A stretch of 64,000 nucleotides of DNA from Diadema setosum (Eukaryota; Echinodermata; Echinoidea; Diadematoida; Diadematidae), in assembly GCA_033980235.1 (NCBI GenBank), contig CM067072.1, positions 29,796,059 through 29,860,058 on the forward strand. Direction: 5' to 3'. Under the pieces are notes generated by a model. It ran no database searches. It was given only the letters and a program-made list of their open reading frames with translations, and had not been told where the DNA came from. Positions within the stretch are counted from its first letter, which is position 1, and every line of letters begins with the position of its first letter. Positions 1-14,300 of the stretch are shown here, one piece after another. A program made the position numbers and the translations under genes.

Positions 1-75
1 CTTGTGGTGCACCGTGCCCAGCTCAAACAGCGGGATGGGCTCACAGTCGTAGTTGTAACCAACATACTCCTTGCT
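1..75 (-). CDS. wls: wls exon 4, cut by window edge
   Basis: The frame encodes SKEYVGYNYDCEPIPLFELG then TVHHK, corresponding to YYECDVLPFMEIGSVAHK of vertebrate WLS. Two in-frame acceptors are possible: GATAG at 76-77 (exon starts at 75, adding Ser-Lys) or CAAG at 70-71 (exon starts at 69). I chose 75 because the C162-to-C179 spacing then equals the vertebrate spacing. The pyrimidine tract in front of either is weak. The exon may continue past the left edge. Confidence 0.88.
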
Positions 76-2265
76 CTATCATCATTGAAAGTTGCAATGA
101 CGCAAATAGCAGTAAAAGTGAAAATGACATTAATCATGATAGCAATAATAAAAACTTTGTTAAATTGAGTGATGATGACAAGAAAAGGATGAAAATTCTC
201 TTACACACAGCACATGTGTCATTTAGAACAATAATAATTATAAAGCAAATCATGACAATTACAGTTGTAAGATATCATCTACTAACATAAAAAATAAGAT
301 AAAGAAGAGACAGCAGAAAAGATAAGAACTGTAAACTTTTTTACGCCTTACGTAAAGTAAGTTTGTTTTGCTACAATTAGAAGGTAGTATTTTCAACTTT
401 CACCCCAATGTAAGAACACCAGAGCCTTGTAAAGGTATGTCAGAAAAATCACACATAAGCCTCTGAATACTCAATTCTGATTGGCTGATACCTGACTTAT
501 GTTTGATTGCATCTTTTTTTTTTTTTTTCAATGTGGTCCAGAGGTTATACAGAGTGTATCATGCTAGGTTTACATTATGTTCCCAGTGGTAACAAATCAT
601 ACAGCTGTATGTAAATCTAGCATACTTTGAATAGCATATGACACTGAGGATATGCTGATATCATACACAGACTGTCAAGGAGCTCCCCCCCCCCTCCCCG
701 CCCCCAGTGAATGTCCCTACCATTTCATGGTTGAACGAACAGGTCATTTTCCTGGTCTCGTTGACCTTATAGAGGGAGTGCCACTCTCCGCTGGCGTCAT
801 CATTGTTGTTGTACGACATCAGGATCACAAGGGTCAGCTCAGGATTTTCACCTGGATGCAGAGATGAAAAGAGGAAATTTTATTTCATATTTCATATTTT
901 AATATATCATATACTAGGGCCTCATCCATGTCAAGCTCTGCTTACGATGACAGTCCCCTGTACTGATTTCTCCTTTGTTCATATTTGAATACAGTATGCC
1001 TCATGTTGCTATCATTCATATTTCATAATTTTTTTTTCAATATTTCATTCTTAATTCATTTGTTATCAGAGATAATGTTTGAAATACGAAATTGACAATT
1101 CTTCTATTTATTTGTATGTTTTACTCTCTTTTTCTTTTCTTTTTTTTTTGCAGACTCTGTGTCATTTTGCTTTCATTTGTGACCCGCTACAACAAAAAGG
1201 TCCTAAAGTCGCGCACGGTCGAAGCCGTGAAAATTGAGTTTGAAGTCAGAGCATTAAAATTGGTCAAAACTTACGATTTTCTGATTTTGATATATTATTG
1301 GAGTCTTACATGTCTTCTATCATCTGTCGAAATTTTGAAGCAAAATGATCACAGGAAAGATGAAAAAATAGCGTTTTACTGAGACATGTTTTTTGGCGTT
1401 TCAACGAAGCAGAAACTGGTTCGAAAAATTGGATTGAGCGCCACAGATAGGTTCCGCCCCTAACAATGACCAGAGTGATCTCATTGGTCAGTTTGCTGCT
1501 TGCTGCTAACCGAAGCGTGAAGCTCGAACACTGCCCAGTCGACTGGTGCATGCGGGCAGAGTGCGCTATGCTCAGTCGCTTCTCACATCCTGCTCACTGA
1601 TTGGTTGGTGAGGAGACCGCCGACGCTGATGTACTTGAATGAACTCTTCGGGGGTTGCTAGGGCTTACCTTCTATTGTCCAGAGGTGAAAACTGACTTGC
1701 GTGTGCCTTGATCGCGATTGCGTTGAAGGAAGACTTTTAGGGCGCTTTTCTCGAAACAGTGATTTTCCAGACATCTCAACATGCTCTGTTTTAAACATCG
1801 ATATCTCCGCAGCTGATTATTTTTATAAAATGTGTTATATATCAATTTAAAGCTGAAAGATTAGGGGATTATATCATGCAATTTTCAAATAATCGACCTC
1901 GCCCGACTTTAGGATCATTTTGTTGTAGCGGGTCACATTTGTTACTGATTGGGAGAAAGAAAATGTAGAAATAAAAACCAAACCAATAAGCACAGCAGCA
2001 AAAATTTGACAAAAATCAGATAAAAATTATTTAAGGAAGTTATGAACTTTCACTTGGTCAACAGCATAATCAGGGCATGCAAATGTAACCGCTGGGAAAA
2101 AATGAAAAAAAAAACTTGGTGAAAATGCATTTTTTTTTTTTTGCTCACATTTCACATGCATACCTAATACAGGTAGAATTGTACAGAGCCTTTTTCTTTT
2201 GAACTAAAATTGAAATACAATGCAGCAGAAATGAGTCCTGGTTTAATAAGACGGCATGTGTGAGT

Positions 2266-2306
<41 letters not shown>

Positions 2307-5300
2307 CGTGCGTACGCGCATGTGTGCCTGTGTGTTTGTGTGTGTGAAAGAGAGAGAAAGAGGGAGGGAGAATTTGACACCCAATGAATCAAACACAAAT
2401 TAATTCCCTAAATTACCAACCATACAATGGTTTAGCATCCAAGAAATTAGTTCTGGGTTATGAATTTACAAGTTGAAAAGCAACATCCATGTTTAACCCA
2501 TTATTAAAGCCAAGACATAGTTCTGGTACACCTGCAAAAGTTGTCAAATGTCACTTCCAAATGAGCACGTATGCCTAAGAAATGTGTGGAATAACGCTGT
2601 AATAACAAGATATTCGATGGTTAACGATGAAAATGGGAAATAATAACCAAAAAGGTTCGCCGGAGTCGCAGTCTCAGAACTTTACCCAATTGGGGTCAGG
2701 CTAAACTCGGACTCAGGGACAACTCGGTCTCGCTTTGACAGCAGGACGAGTTGTCCCTCTGGATTGTACAGCGTTGTACTATGGGAGCGGCCTGTAGCGC
2801 TTCGCCTTCTGGCTGGTCGCAGTTATGGTCCGAGTTGATACAAAAGACGCTTAACTAAAAAGACAGGAAAGTGCGCGCTAATCCTGTACAAAAACAAATA
2901 GACAGCGCACGGTCCTCAAGCGTATTACGCACATCACCTGAGCTGAGACGCGCTGTCTTTGAAGTTGTTTTGTTGTTTATCAAGCGTCTTTGATTGTCTT
3001 TTCAGTATGACAATCACAAACTGCGTGTAAATTGTCTGAAATAGGGCCAAGTTTTCCCTGAGACCGAGTTAGTCTGGATCCTTCTGGAATAAAAGTCGGT
3101 ATACCGACTCTTATTTTTGATCTCGAAATACTCCAAAACAACTCCTCATCCCGGCAAATCGCGTCAGCCAGGTAAGTTTCTTGGTAGACTCTTTCGATAT
3201 ATTGCAAGCAAATATGAATATGAACCCTTACCAAATCTATGTTTTCACTTTAACTTGTCTCGAGTATACCGTATGTCAAAAAAAAAAAAAAATTACAATG
3301 GGACCCTCGGCAGTGATAGCTTTAAAAATAGTGAATCAATCCAAATACTATTTCAGAGTATAAAACTATAACTCACTGAGCACATCTTACAGAAAAACCC
3401 ATTTGAATTACTTCAGTGGTCAAAGAAAAATGAGGAATTTTGTAGAGCCTGTCAGGAATCTCTTCCTGCCAAGTTCTGTCTATTGTGTTCACACACATTA
3501 TGCAGTTCCGAGAGCACCCAAGTGTTAAAGATAATAAAAAGTTTTGGTACCTCAAAAGTTTCCTTGAATTTCCTTGTCTTAGTTTGTGTTTCAGGTTAAA
3601 GTACCTTTCATATAACTAACACTGTGAGACTTACTCGCCCCAAAGTGCTCTCATGTCTTAGTAATCATGCAATTAACTGCGACCAGTAGCCCCATACGCA
3701 TAGCGACCAGCAGTCCCATACACATAGCGTAATCGGGCTTCGCATTGTAGCATTCAGGATCATGACAGATTTAGTATCGCAGGATAAATGTCAACTTAAA
3801 ATCCCAAAAATTCTTCAATTTGAAGACTTACCAATTAAGTTGAAGTATTGAAAACAGGCTTCGGGCAACGTTTGGTTCTTCCTATGGTCCCTTTCTGTTC
3901 GAATTGATGACTGAATAAGACTCGGCCGAGAGGACCTTGGGAGAGCTACCTGTACACTGAATACTACAGCCAGTGCATGAGAACACATCACATGCGCACA
4001 AATTTCAAATCCATCAACGGATAAGATGTTTGTGTGCGCATGCGCTGGCCGTAGTAGTCAGTGTACAATGTATGTCGCTCTCCCAAGGTCCTCTCGGGAC
4101 CGAGTCACATTCAGTCATCAATTCGAAAAGAAAGGGACTATTGGCAGAACCAAACGTTGTTCGAAGCCTGTTTTCAATACTTCAACTTAATTGGTAAGTC
4201 TTCAAATCGAAGAAATTTTTGGATTTTAAGTTGACATTTACCCGCGATACTAATTCTGTCATGATCCTGAATGCTACAATGCGAAGCCCCATTACGCTAC
4301 GCGTATGGGGCTGCTGGTCGCAGTTAGCTATGCGTACAGTGGGCTGCACGCTGCTGGTCGCAGTCAGTGGTTTCGTACAATATTTATCGACGCTGTACAG
4401 CGGCGGCTCTGGTACGAAACCATTATTGCATGATTACTAAGACATGAGAGCACTTTGGGGCTTGTAATTCTCACAGACAACGTACCTTAACGTGAAACAC
4501 AAACCAAGACAAAGAAATTCAGGGAAACTTTTGAGGTACCAAAACTTTTTATTATCTTTAAACTTGGAAGAATCAGATTCGTGACATGATTTACAACAAT
4601 CCACATTTCTCTGTGACCGCTTAACCAAATTGAATGGGGTTCTCTGCAAAACAACTCTAAGATGTTATATTTTAGGACCCTGAAGATGCATTTAGACAGT
4701 TCAATCACATTGGATGTTACCAATGCGAAAATCTGATTGTAATTTTTTTTTTTTTTTTTTTGGGGGGGGGGGGACATACTGTACTTGGACAGGTGTCTGT
4801 GGGAACCGCATGTTACAGCAAATAAGCTCATCCTCAACTGTTTAACATAATTCAGGAGTGAAAAAGAACTTCTATGAATTATATATTATATTATTAAGTG
4901 CATGTGTGAATGTTTGTGTTGTCACTGATAGTTTGCTATTAACAAGCACAGTAATCTAAAATAAGCTTGCCATGATACTACATGTATCAACAGCATGTCT
5001 TCAACAAAACTGCATAATTATGTCCTGTTAAATCTGTTCTCCTTGCCAAGGAGCATGACTCTGTCAACAAATAAATCTCTCACAAGAGTTTGGCACACTG
5101 TCTGACGCTGGCATGAATGGCCGTCCATTCCGCCATCATTCAGACCGTCTGCAAACACATCTTGGTGAGGAACGGGGAATTCGTTCTCCATCACATCGGC
5201 TTTGTCATCATCCGCTCAATATTACGCACCTGCTCCCTGCATCACTCTACCTCCCTCTAATCATCAATTTGGCAACATTGTCTCCCGCAGCATCCGCGAT

Positions 5301-8300
5301 ACGATATCAACTCGCTGGAAGCGGGACGGTTTTTACGTCGTAGAGTCATCGGCATATTTCCTGGTGATCGGCGCAAGTGAATGCTGCTTGATTAATGATG
5401 TCATAGCACCGCCATCTGGGCTTATTTCCAAAGACGAGACATGGGTTGTGCCCTTAAAACCACAATCCATCCTCTTCATACACCCTAGACTGTCAAACTT
5501 CCCCTAGCACCCTTCATCCAGACTACACAGGTAGACATAGCTCATAGGTTAAGATGCTAATTGAGAATAACATATCAGATCAGCAGTCATGACAACCACG
5601 ACAGAATGTGAAATTCTTATGACAGATTTGATAAAAACTACAAAATGGAACAAATTCTGGCAGTTGTTTTTTGTATTGTCAACTGTTTTACACAGATAGG
5701 ACATCTTTGTGAAGGGGATGGGAGTACGCAGTTGCAGAGAAGGGAAAGGGGGGGCATTAAAGAAAGGGAAAGATTAGCTTTCATTATGCTACAGTGAAAT
5801 CTTAGGATAACACATTACATTCATACTTCAGTGGCAATCTGTAATAGTTGTTGCTGTTTTTCTTGGAAAGGTCATGCTATGAAGGACTTTCAGATTTCTT
5901 TGTGGTCATTATCACATCAGAACTACTACAGGGCAGCCATGTTATCTTACAAGTTTCACAACACAATGACGCCATATAATTAATCATATTTAAATGCAAA
6001 TTATGATGTCATCTTTAAAGGGAACGTAAACCCAAAGAGCAATGTGGATTGAGTGAAAGCAGCAACATTAGTAGAACACATCAGTGAAAGTTTGAGAAAA
6101 ATCGGACAATCGATGCAAAAGTTATGAATTTTTAAAGTTTTGGTGTTGGAACCGCTGGATGAGGAGACTACTAGAGGTTATGACGTATGAGAGGACCACA
6201 ATATAAAGGAAATATAAAAGGAATTCCACAAAAATTCACTTTTCTAGCAAAATGAAAGAGTTCTTGACTAACCGCTTTCAGAAAGCAGGGGAAATAAGTG
6301 CTACCCCTAACATATGTCAGTATCAAGTTGATGGAATATGTAATTTTCATGAAAAATGAATTTTCATTGAATTCCCTTTTTATTTTCTTTATATTGTAGT
6401 CCACTCATACGTCATAACCTCTAGTAGTCTCCTCATCCAGCGGTTCCAACACCAAAATTTTAAAAATTCATAACTTTTGCATCGATTGTCCGATTTTCTT
6501 CAAACTTTCACTGATGTGTTCTACTAATGTTGCTGCTTTCACTCAATCCACATTGTTCTTGGGGTTTATCTTCCCTTTAATACTAAGGTTCCCCAGAATA
6601 GAAAATACACTTTTTTATGAAATCAAAAAAAAAAAAATACAGTGTAACCTTTCCATCATAATGTTGTATTCTAACAATCTCAAAATGATCACTTTTGTGG
6701 GAAAGAGCTGCACTTGCTAAATTTTCATAACACAATTTTTACAATATTTTGGGGAACAAGCTTAATGGAAGAATGATACAGAGATGATGACATCACCCAT
6801 CTAATTTCAATGATTGCAACAAAAGATCACTCTTCCCCAAAAGACAAAGAATTACTGGAAAAACTCTCATTGGGAGAGACTCATCATTGGGCATAAGACT
6901 CATTTTATGCCCAATGATGAAACTTCCACCACTACACTAATTTCATTTTCTTTTCCAATGTATTACGATCAGCTTTATCATGGAGTAGAATTTCACTCCC
7001 AAATGACTCCTTGTCACACCAACATTTGTACACTGGTCTTTAAAGGTACATGTATTGTTTAACATTGGGAGCAGTGATTTAATAAGTGTTCGAGTTATCA
7101 CATTTGATGCACATGAGTAGGTTAGTTGCATCACATTAAATCCTACCATATAACAATTTCTCAATACAGCCTAAAATCTCAAAAGGAGACGTCACTATTT
7201 TTCTTGATAAACCACAATTTTAGATGGTTTATTCTAGAGACTAAACTCATAAAAACTATTGTTTACATTTTGTATATTTAACAATACTTAACATTGATTG
7301 TCACTGATTAACATTTTACATCGGTTGTTTCTATCTCTAACTCACTTTTTTGTGTGAAATGAAAATTAGATTTTGTGTACAAAATAAATGGAGAGCTTCC
7401 CAATAGACCAGTTCGTAATTCCACTTTGCGCATGAGCAGAAAAAGGTCATTTGTACCAACAGGCATTTCAGTTTGTAAATTCACTGAGATAAGCATCTGT
7501 GATGCGATAATTATTCATGTGATCCTTATCTAAATGGTGCTTGCCAGCACATCCACCTGACAGCAAGAATGGTATTTCGCAATATAAAAGGAAAAAAGGC
7601 TGTTATTGCATTCAATACAAAACAATGAAATGGATGCCCGCTAAATTGTCAACTGATGGAGTATTCTGATCACCTGCTCTAAACGCGAGATAATTCTTTG
7701 TTTGAACATGAATTCCATAAATTGTTACGTCAGGCAAGCTTAGGCATTATGCCGCTTTGAAAACGAGTGAAGTGCCTAACTAACTGAGAAAAAAGAAAGG
7801 TCATTTGTACCAATGTGTACATGAGCTAATTACAAACTGGCTTATACCTGCATCACACAAAGCTGCCAATTTACCTTTCTCTGAGCTCTAGTAAAACTCT
7901 AAATTTTCACAATTCTGAACCTTTTTATGTGTCTTCTTTTTTAACAAATTTTCAGTGATTTACTTAATAAACTGATATTTTTGTTTTTCAGCAACATGCT
8001 CACTCAGTAACACTTAATAATGGAATTAATCCTTGTAATTTATCAGTGATGTTATTACACTCACCCATGGCGTTGTTCTGGTCGTACACGATGTCCAGCG
8101 ACATCACGCCCAGCATGTACTGGAAGCTGCGGTCCATGCGGTTGGGCCGGTGGGGCATCTGGATGGAGAACACGATCCAGTCAGCCTCAATGCCCTTCCG
8201 CGTGGCCTCGTCAAAGGTGGAGACCTTGGAGCAGGCGTTGGGCCCATGGGGCACAAATGGCTTCTTCAGGTTGATGGACGGGTCGACGCACTTGGTGGCC

Positions 8301-11300
8301 AGGTGGGTGTGGGCAGAAGTGGGCGAGGGCGCTGTTTACATTTTCATAACAGGGAAAAAAGACATTAAAGATTTGACACAGGCACTGAACTTGATCATGA
8401 CTAAACAGATGGATTTCTAGTAATTTGTGACATATAAAATACGTTTTGTACACTTTAAATGATCAATCTCAGACATGAGAAACCTAAGAAAAATAATCTG
8501 TGCTTGATATCAAACATAGAGAAAATGAACACAACTTCAATGAGCAAATCAATATGGAAACTATACACTATTAAAAGATGTTTCTACATAATTTATGGAA
8601 CAAAGAAAAGCTAACCATGTAGGCAAATTATGTTCAAGCTTTCTCAGTACCCCGAGAACTTCTCTAAAGAAATTTGCAAATTCAATGTATTTTCATAAAT
8701 TCTATAATATGCAAATCATGTGTGCTGTTTCAACTTCACAGATTAAAGTTCAAAATAGAAACAAACAAACACACACATACACAACGTCTCTGAATAGCCT
8801 ACTATTGACAGACTTTATCAACGAAGTGTTAGCCACAACAACCTTTTTCATCTTGCCTGAAGCATGTCTATCTTGCCAAACCTAGCAGTAAATGATGTCT
8901 GCAAATCATCTGTATAGAAAGAATTTTTTTTTTATTTGAATAAAACATGACATGAATATCAAACAGTTTTTCTGCAATAATAAGCCTAAAACTACACAGC
9001 ATCATCACAGAAAAATCCCACATTTAGATGGTGTGCACATGTTTATCCATGCAAAAAAAAAAAGAGAAAAAGAAAAAAGAAAGGTGTTTTGCCTTTACAA
9101 GAAACAGACAGTATTGATTGCTTTTGCCTGAGGCATTGTAAACAGTCAATTTTATTGACTCTTGGTATGTTAATGGAATTCTCGTGTATTATGTAAAGCC
9201 AAACAATAAAGGAGAATACAGTAACAAGAAATCTCAGTCACAAATATGTGCACTCTGGCATGTCATGGTATCAATGCTTTACAAGCCAGCAATTTACAGG
9301 TGTACAAAGAAGTTTCCAATTCCTATGCCTGTGTGGTATCACAGATACAGGGCTGCCAACACTGGAAACTAGTTGAGAGCGAGACTCCCATAGGCCAATG
9401 CTATCAATTTAGGAGTCAAAATGAGTGAGATCAATAGAAATGCATGCAAATGAAATAAAGTTTTAGAGTGAGAAAGGACCAAAATGTGTGAGTCTCACGC
9501 TGAATGTGTGAGAGTTGGCAGCCCTGCAGATACAGATTGAGAATACAGTGTAATAACTGTGAGACTTGAGCCTTGATTTGGGTTTGGGGATCTCTTCTAT
9601 CCTAGAGTTAGCAAAGTTCCACTTGGATGTCACATTTTAGTGTGATCTCTGATATAACCTTTGACCTAGATCACCTCATCATGTCTCTCTGCACGTCTTG
9701 TGTGGCTTCCTTGAAAAGGACACTCGCTGTATCATTTCAGTTTGATATCTTTACATCATCCCTCCAAATTTCCATGCAATTCACTGGTCTCTGGAAACTA
9801 TTCATTTCTCATGCATGTTGCAGTTTATGAATAATACACTTCCTGTTTATGAGATCTGTGGCCTGTTGCATATAAGTTGAGATCAAACATACTGTACATG
9901 TATGTCAGAAAATCAAACATAAGTCTCTGAATAATCAATTCTGATTGGCTGGATACTGGAGTTATATTTGATTTTCTGACTTATGTTAGATTGCAGCTTT
10001 TTATTCAACAGGGCCCTGGTCATCATCTGATCCAGTGCAACTCTACAAACTGTTTGAGCTACTGCTAACTGCTTTGTTGCTAATGACCACAGTGTTAAAA
10101 CATGAAGATATAGCCTAGAACATTTGTTTTTTTTTTTTCTTCAAAGCAATGATATATAACAACATATTTGAATACATGTACTTGATAAAGTTGGGAAATA
10201 TCATCAGACGGATAAACTACATTGTAAATGGAGCCGATTGTTCCTTTCTTCCAACATACACTGACATGCCCTGACATTATCACATAAAAGGATCTTGAGA
10301 ATCAACTGTATCTTAGAGAGGGATGGGGTTCATTTATGATTTTGCTAGAGCTAGCCGAACATCACAGGCTTGTATGTCCTGGTATGGAATTAGGCCAAAC
10401 AAGGCAGGTCAAAAATGTACAAACTCAAAAGAAATCATAAAATTTTGTATAGGCCTATCTAATGAATATTCTGTAAAGTGACTAATAATATCGGGTCAAC
10501 AGGTATAGATTTCACAGGTTTGTTGATCATCATTTTAATTACCAGCACCGGTAGTTAAGCAAGTATAAATTCACATTTGAGAAAAAAAAAATCTTGACCA
10601 ATTTCTTCAACTTTTCTATCAAGACAAGTTTTATTTGGCAATATACATTGCAAATGAAACAAGTAGATTTATACATAGTCAAACAAAATGAGTATATGTG
10701 CATAAACATGTCCATTGTAGATCAACATTTGAATATCTTCATGAACAGGTAATAGGCAACAAAATACTGTACAAGCTGAAATTTTCGCGGAGGTTTTATT
10801 TTCACGAATTTCCCGAATCGCCTTTGAACCGCGAAAATAACAACGCGCAAATAACTACCTTCAGTTAGACCGTCGCAACCGCGAAATTAACAACACACGC
10901 AAATGTCCTCAAAGTAGCAATTCGCGAAAATATCTGTACGCGAAAATTTCAGCTCGTACAGTAACAAAAAGCCTGTTCCATAGCTCTAAAGTATTCTCTC
11001 ACAGTCTGAGGAAAGCAATTGCAGTCTGCGTAATACAGTGTAGGCTAGCAGCCAGTTCCACACACCATTATAGGGCCTACAGAAAAGCCTGAATGACTTT
11101 GAAGGGTACAGACTGCAACAGACTTCCATGCATTCTTGTTCACCCATTCATCAGGTTTTAGCCCTGAGCAAAGACTAGCTGGATTGAATTAAGAAGTTTT
11201 TATGGTCTGAGTAAACAGTCCCCATGGCCATGCACTTTGAGGTTGGTGCTCCTGAAAGGGAGGAAAAAAAGGAAAAATCTTGACATTGATACAGCCCTCT

Positions 11301-14300
11301 AAAGTGGCTCCTTGCTGGGAATGAAGAGGGGAGACTGGGCCTACGTGTAGCTGGCGGTACATCAAAGGGTTATGGGTAGGGAAGGATGTACACAGTGTGT
11401 AGCTGGGTATCTGGCTTTCTCCAGGCCCATTCACACCCAAAATTATCAGTTTATAAATGGATCACAATGCAAAAATCAAGCTTAAAATTACCCACCGCTC
11501 AATACATCTGCCCCCCCCCCCCCAAAAAAAAATAAATAAATAAATAAATAAATCACTTGACTGGAAGCCAACACTACATGTAAGAAATCTGAAGTGCACA
11601 TGCCTGAATGATGATCGGAACATGATTTTGGTCACCAAAGGTTATGCATAGTGAGTTGAACCATGGGATATGAAAAAAAAAAACTCATTTTGTTTTGGCA
11701 TGCCACTCACATCATAGGCATACAGCATGAACGGCAACTTTCGTAAAAAAAAAAGATACAAAAATCAAAATGGACAGTCTTTTGGGTCACACTGCAGATC
11801 AAGATACAATACATACATGTGTAGTTCATCATAGTCATATTGTTTTTAAATGAAATTTTCGGTGCACGTGTGAACAGGCCTACCATGGAGTGGAATTTAG
11901 CACACAGGAAATCATGCTGTAAGTATACAGAACGCTTTGAAAGCTTTGCCTAATGCAATGAACTAACCCGTTCATCAATCCCATGCAACCCCCAAATCCC
12001 CCACCCCCTTTTATGCCCCTTCAGAGTCTCACTAGCTATGGATGAGATGTTTAGTCTTAAAAGGTGATAGTAACGTTTCACACTGTTCGATGATTGCATG
12101 CATATCATTTTAAATCACAGACAGAAATGAGGTGCACAGCATTTCAATAGCTGTGTGCATCATTTGCATGATGTTAGTGTCATAATAAAGTTTACAGGAC
12201 AGTACCCTGCAGCAACTACAAAAAATTGTAGGTCATATTTTGTTTATGGTAGAACATACTGTCTTATGAACTGACAATTGACTCTTTACAGTTCAGAATT
12301 CCATTCCAGTTAATTGTACCATAAAGAGCAAAATCTTAAAGAAACTTGTAACAGTATCATCAATCTGCATTTGGCTTAAAATGCCCTCCCTAAGTCACAC
12401 AACTTAAAAACAAACAAACAAACAAACAAAAAAAAAAAAAAAAACATGTACTACAGTAACAATGCTAAATGGTTGTGGTTTGTGATTCTGTTTATCAACT
12501 GCCAAAACTCCCTGAAATTTGTTTGGAAGCCTTAATTCTGCACCAGAAGTGAGTTGATACATGTAAATGCACCCTTTGACAGCTTAAATCCATAGCAAGC
12601 AAGCCAAGAGATCATGATTACTATGCTGATCAGGGTCAAAGCCTTGTAAAGATTATTACCCATTTCATCTGAATTACAAATGACAACACTACTCAGCTTA
12701 TCAGGAAGAGAGTCATCCAATGAAGTAAACTGTCCTGTCAGATCCAGAATAGATTCCAACAACTCAATTTTGTAAAATTTAATTACAGTCAGGGGACTCA
12801 GAAAAAATATATCTCAGAAAAGTTATAGTAGAAAATACAATTTCACAGGCCTTCATGAAACACACTGTACCTGGTGGTACTGTAAAAGTATATTTTTACC
12901 CATAGTAATTTTTCGTGCCCGGCCAGGTAAGATGAGCTTTCATGTTTTTGATCATGTGAAATCAAGTCATTACTTAAGAGTGCATTTTTTTTTTAATATG
13001 ACAAGCAACATCTGTGTGCTTTAATTTTTGCACTGCTTTAAGAAAAATAATTAAACACTGCAAAAATTTCCACTTTTACAGTAATGGACATTACAACAGT
13101 CACAATCACATGATACACATTATTAATTATGGAACTTTTTGTTGCTTTGAGAAAAGGGAAATGATATCATTGCTACCAAAGTTTGTATTGGCAAGCATAC
13201 AAATCTTGATTAGATTTTCTTTTTCCAACATTTCAGGCAAAAGAAAATTACCCCTTTTACATGAAATCATAACAGAATTATAATGAATATAACTGAAATG
13301 ATGACATCTAGAAAGAGGAGTTATAGCTGTTAAATCACTGAAAAAAAAAGTTTTGTTGAAGTTAAAGACTACATGTACTTAACTGTAGTTTCTTGTAATG
13401 TTATCAAACAAAAACATTGCTCAATATTCACCCCAGTCTGAGTGAAATAAATGATGAAATATAAAGCTGTCATTACAATTACAGGACAATATGTTAAATT
13501 ACATTTTGTGTAATCTTGAAAGAGCATTACAAAAGATATTTTGCCCACTTGCTCAACCAGGCGTTAGGGCAAGTGTCCTGGGTAAGGGCAAGTGAAATTG
13601 TCTTCAGTTGACTTGCATAATGGTGAGTTTTCATTACCTTGGGGAAGTGCTCATGTGAATGCAATTGGATGTGTTGCACCCCGTCTGAGCTAAGAGGATT
13701 TAAATTATGTTGCTTAGTTACATGGCTCTGACATGTTTCACAATAATATCACCTAAAAGGGCCTATCTCACTGGAGGAAATATCACCATGACTGCCGTGA
13801 CTGATCAATCACTGTGGCTTGTGCAGCCTGAAAGACAAAAGAAGGCAACTTATTATTTTGAGCAGTCTAGGGAACATTGCTGCAACGTCTCTGAGATGTC
13901 TTCTCAATCATGGAGACACTCAACATACTCCGCGACATCTCCACATTGTCCCCAGTAGGTCACCATTGTAGGTCCTACCATTGTAGGTCTCTGCGGTCTT
14001 GCGGAGATGTCGCCGCAAAAAGATAAACACATGTAATACCTGTATAAGCCAGTTCACAGTTCCACTTTGCACATGAGCAGAAAAAAGTCATTCGGATTCA
14101 CTGGGATTAGCATCTGTGATGTATTATCATGTAATGATTGTTCATGTAATCCTTATAATACTGCTTGCCAGCACATCCACCTGACAGCAAAAGTTTTTTT
14201 TTGCAGTATCGATAGAAGAGATTGTTAATGCATTCGATGCAAAAAATGAAACGGATGCCTTCCCACGTGTTAATTGATGGATCATTCCTGGTCATTTGGT

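Larger units (their letters stand above)
852..8064 (-). other. wls intron 2
   Basis: Intron of about 7.2 kb, GTGAGT to ATCCAG. It is largely made of transposon-derived sequence: TIR elements at 1180-1935, 3269-4781, 6019-6576 and 7408-7840, a GT microsatellite at 2268-2346, a TE-like segment at 2650-3110 and an exon-like GC-richer stretch at 5100-5530. Confidence 0.85.

Noticed and set aside
652..867. Plus-strand open frame over wls exon 3
   Set aside because: Antisense shadow of the exon, with no family resemblance.
8046..8420. Plus-strand open frame of 124 codons over wls exon 2
   Set aside because: It is the antisense shadow of a GC-rich coding exon. The minus-strand translation matches Wntless and has proper splice sites.
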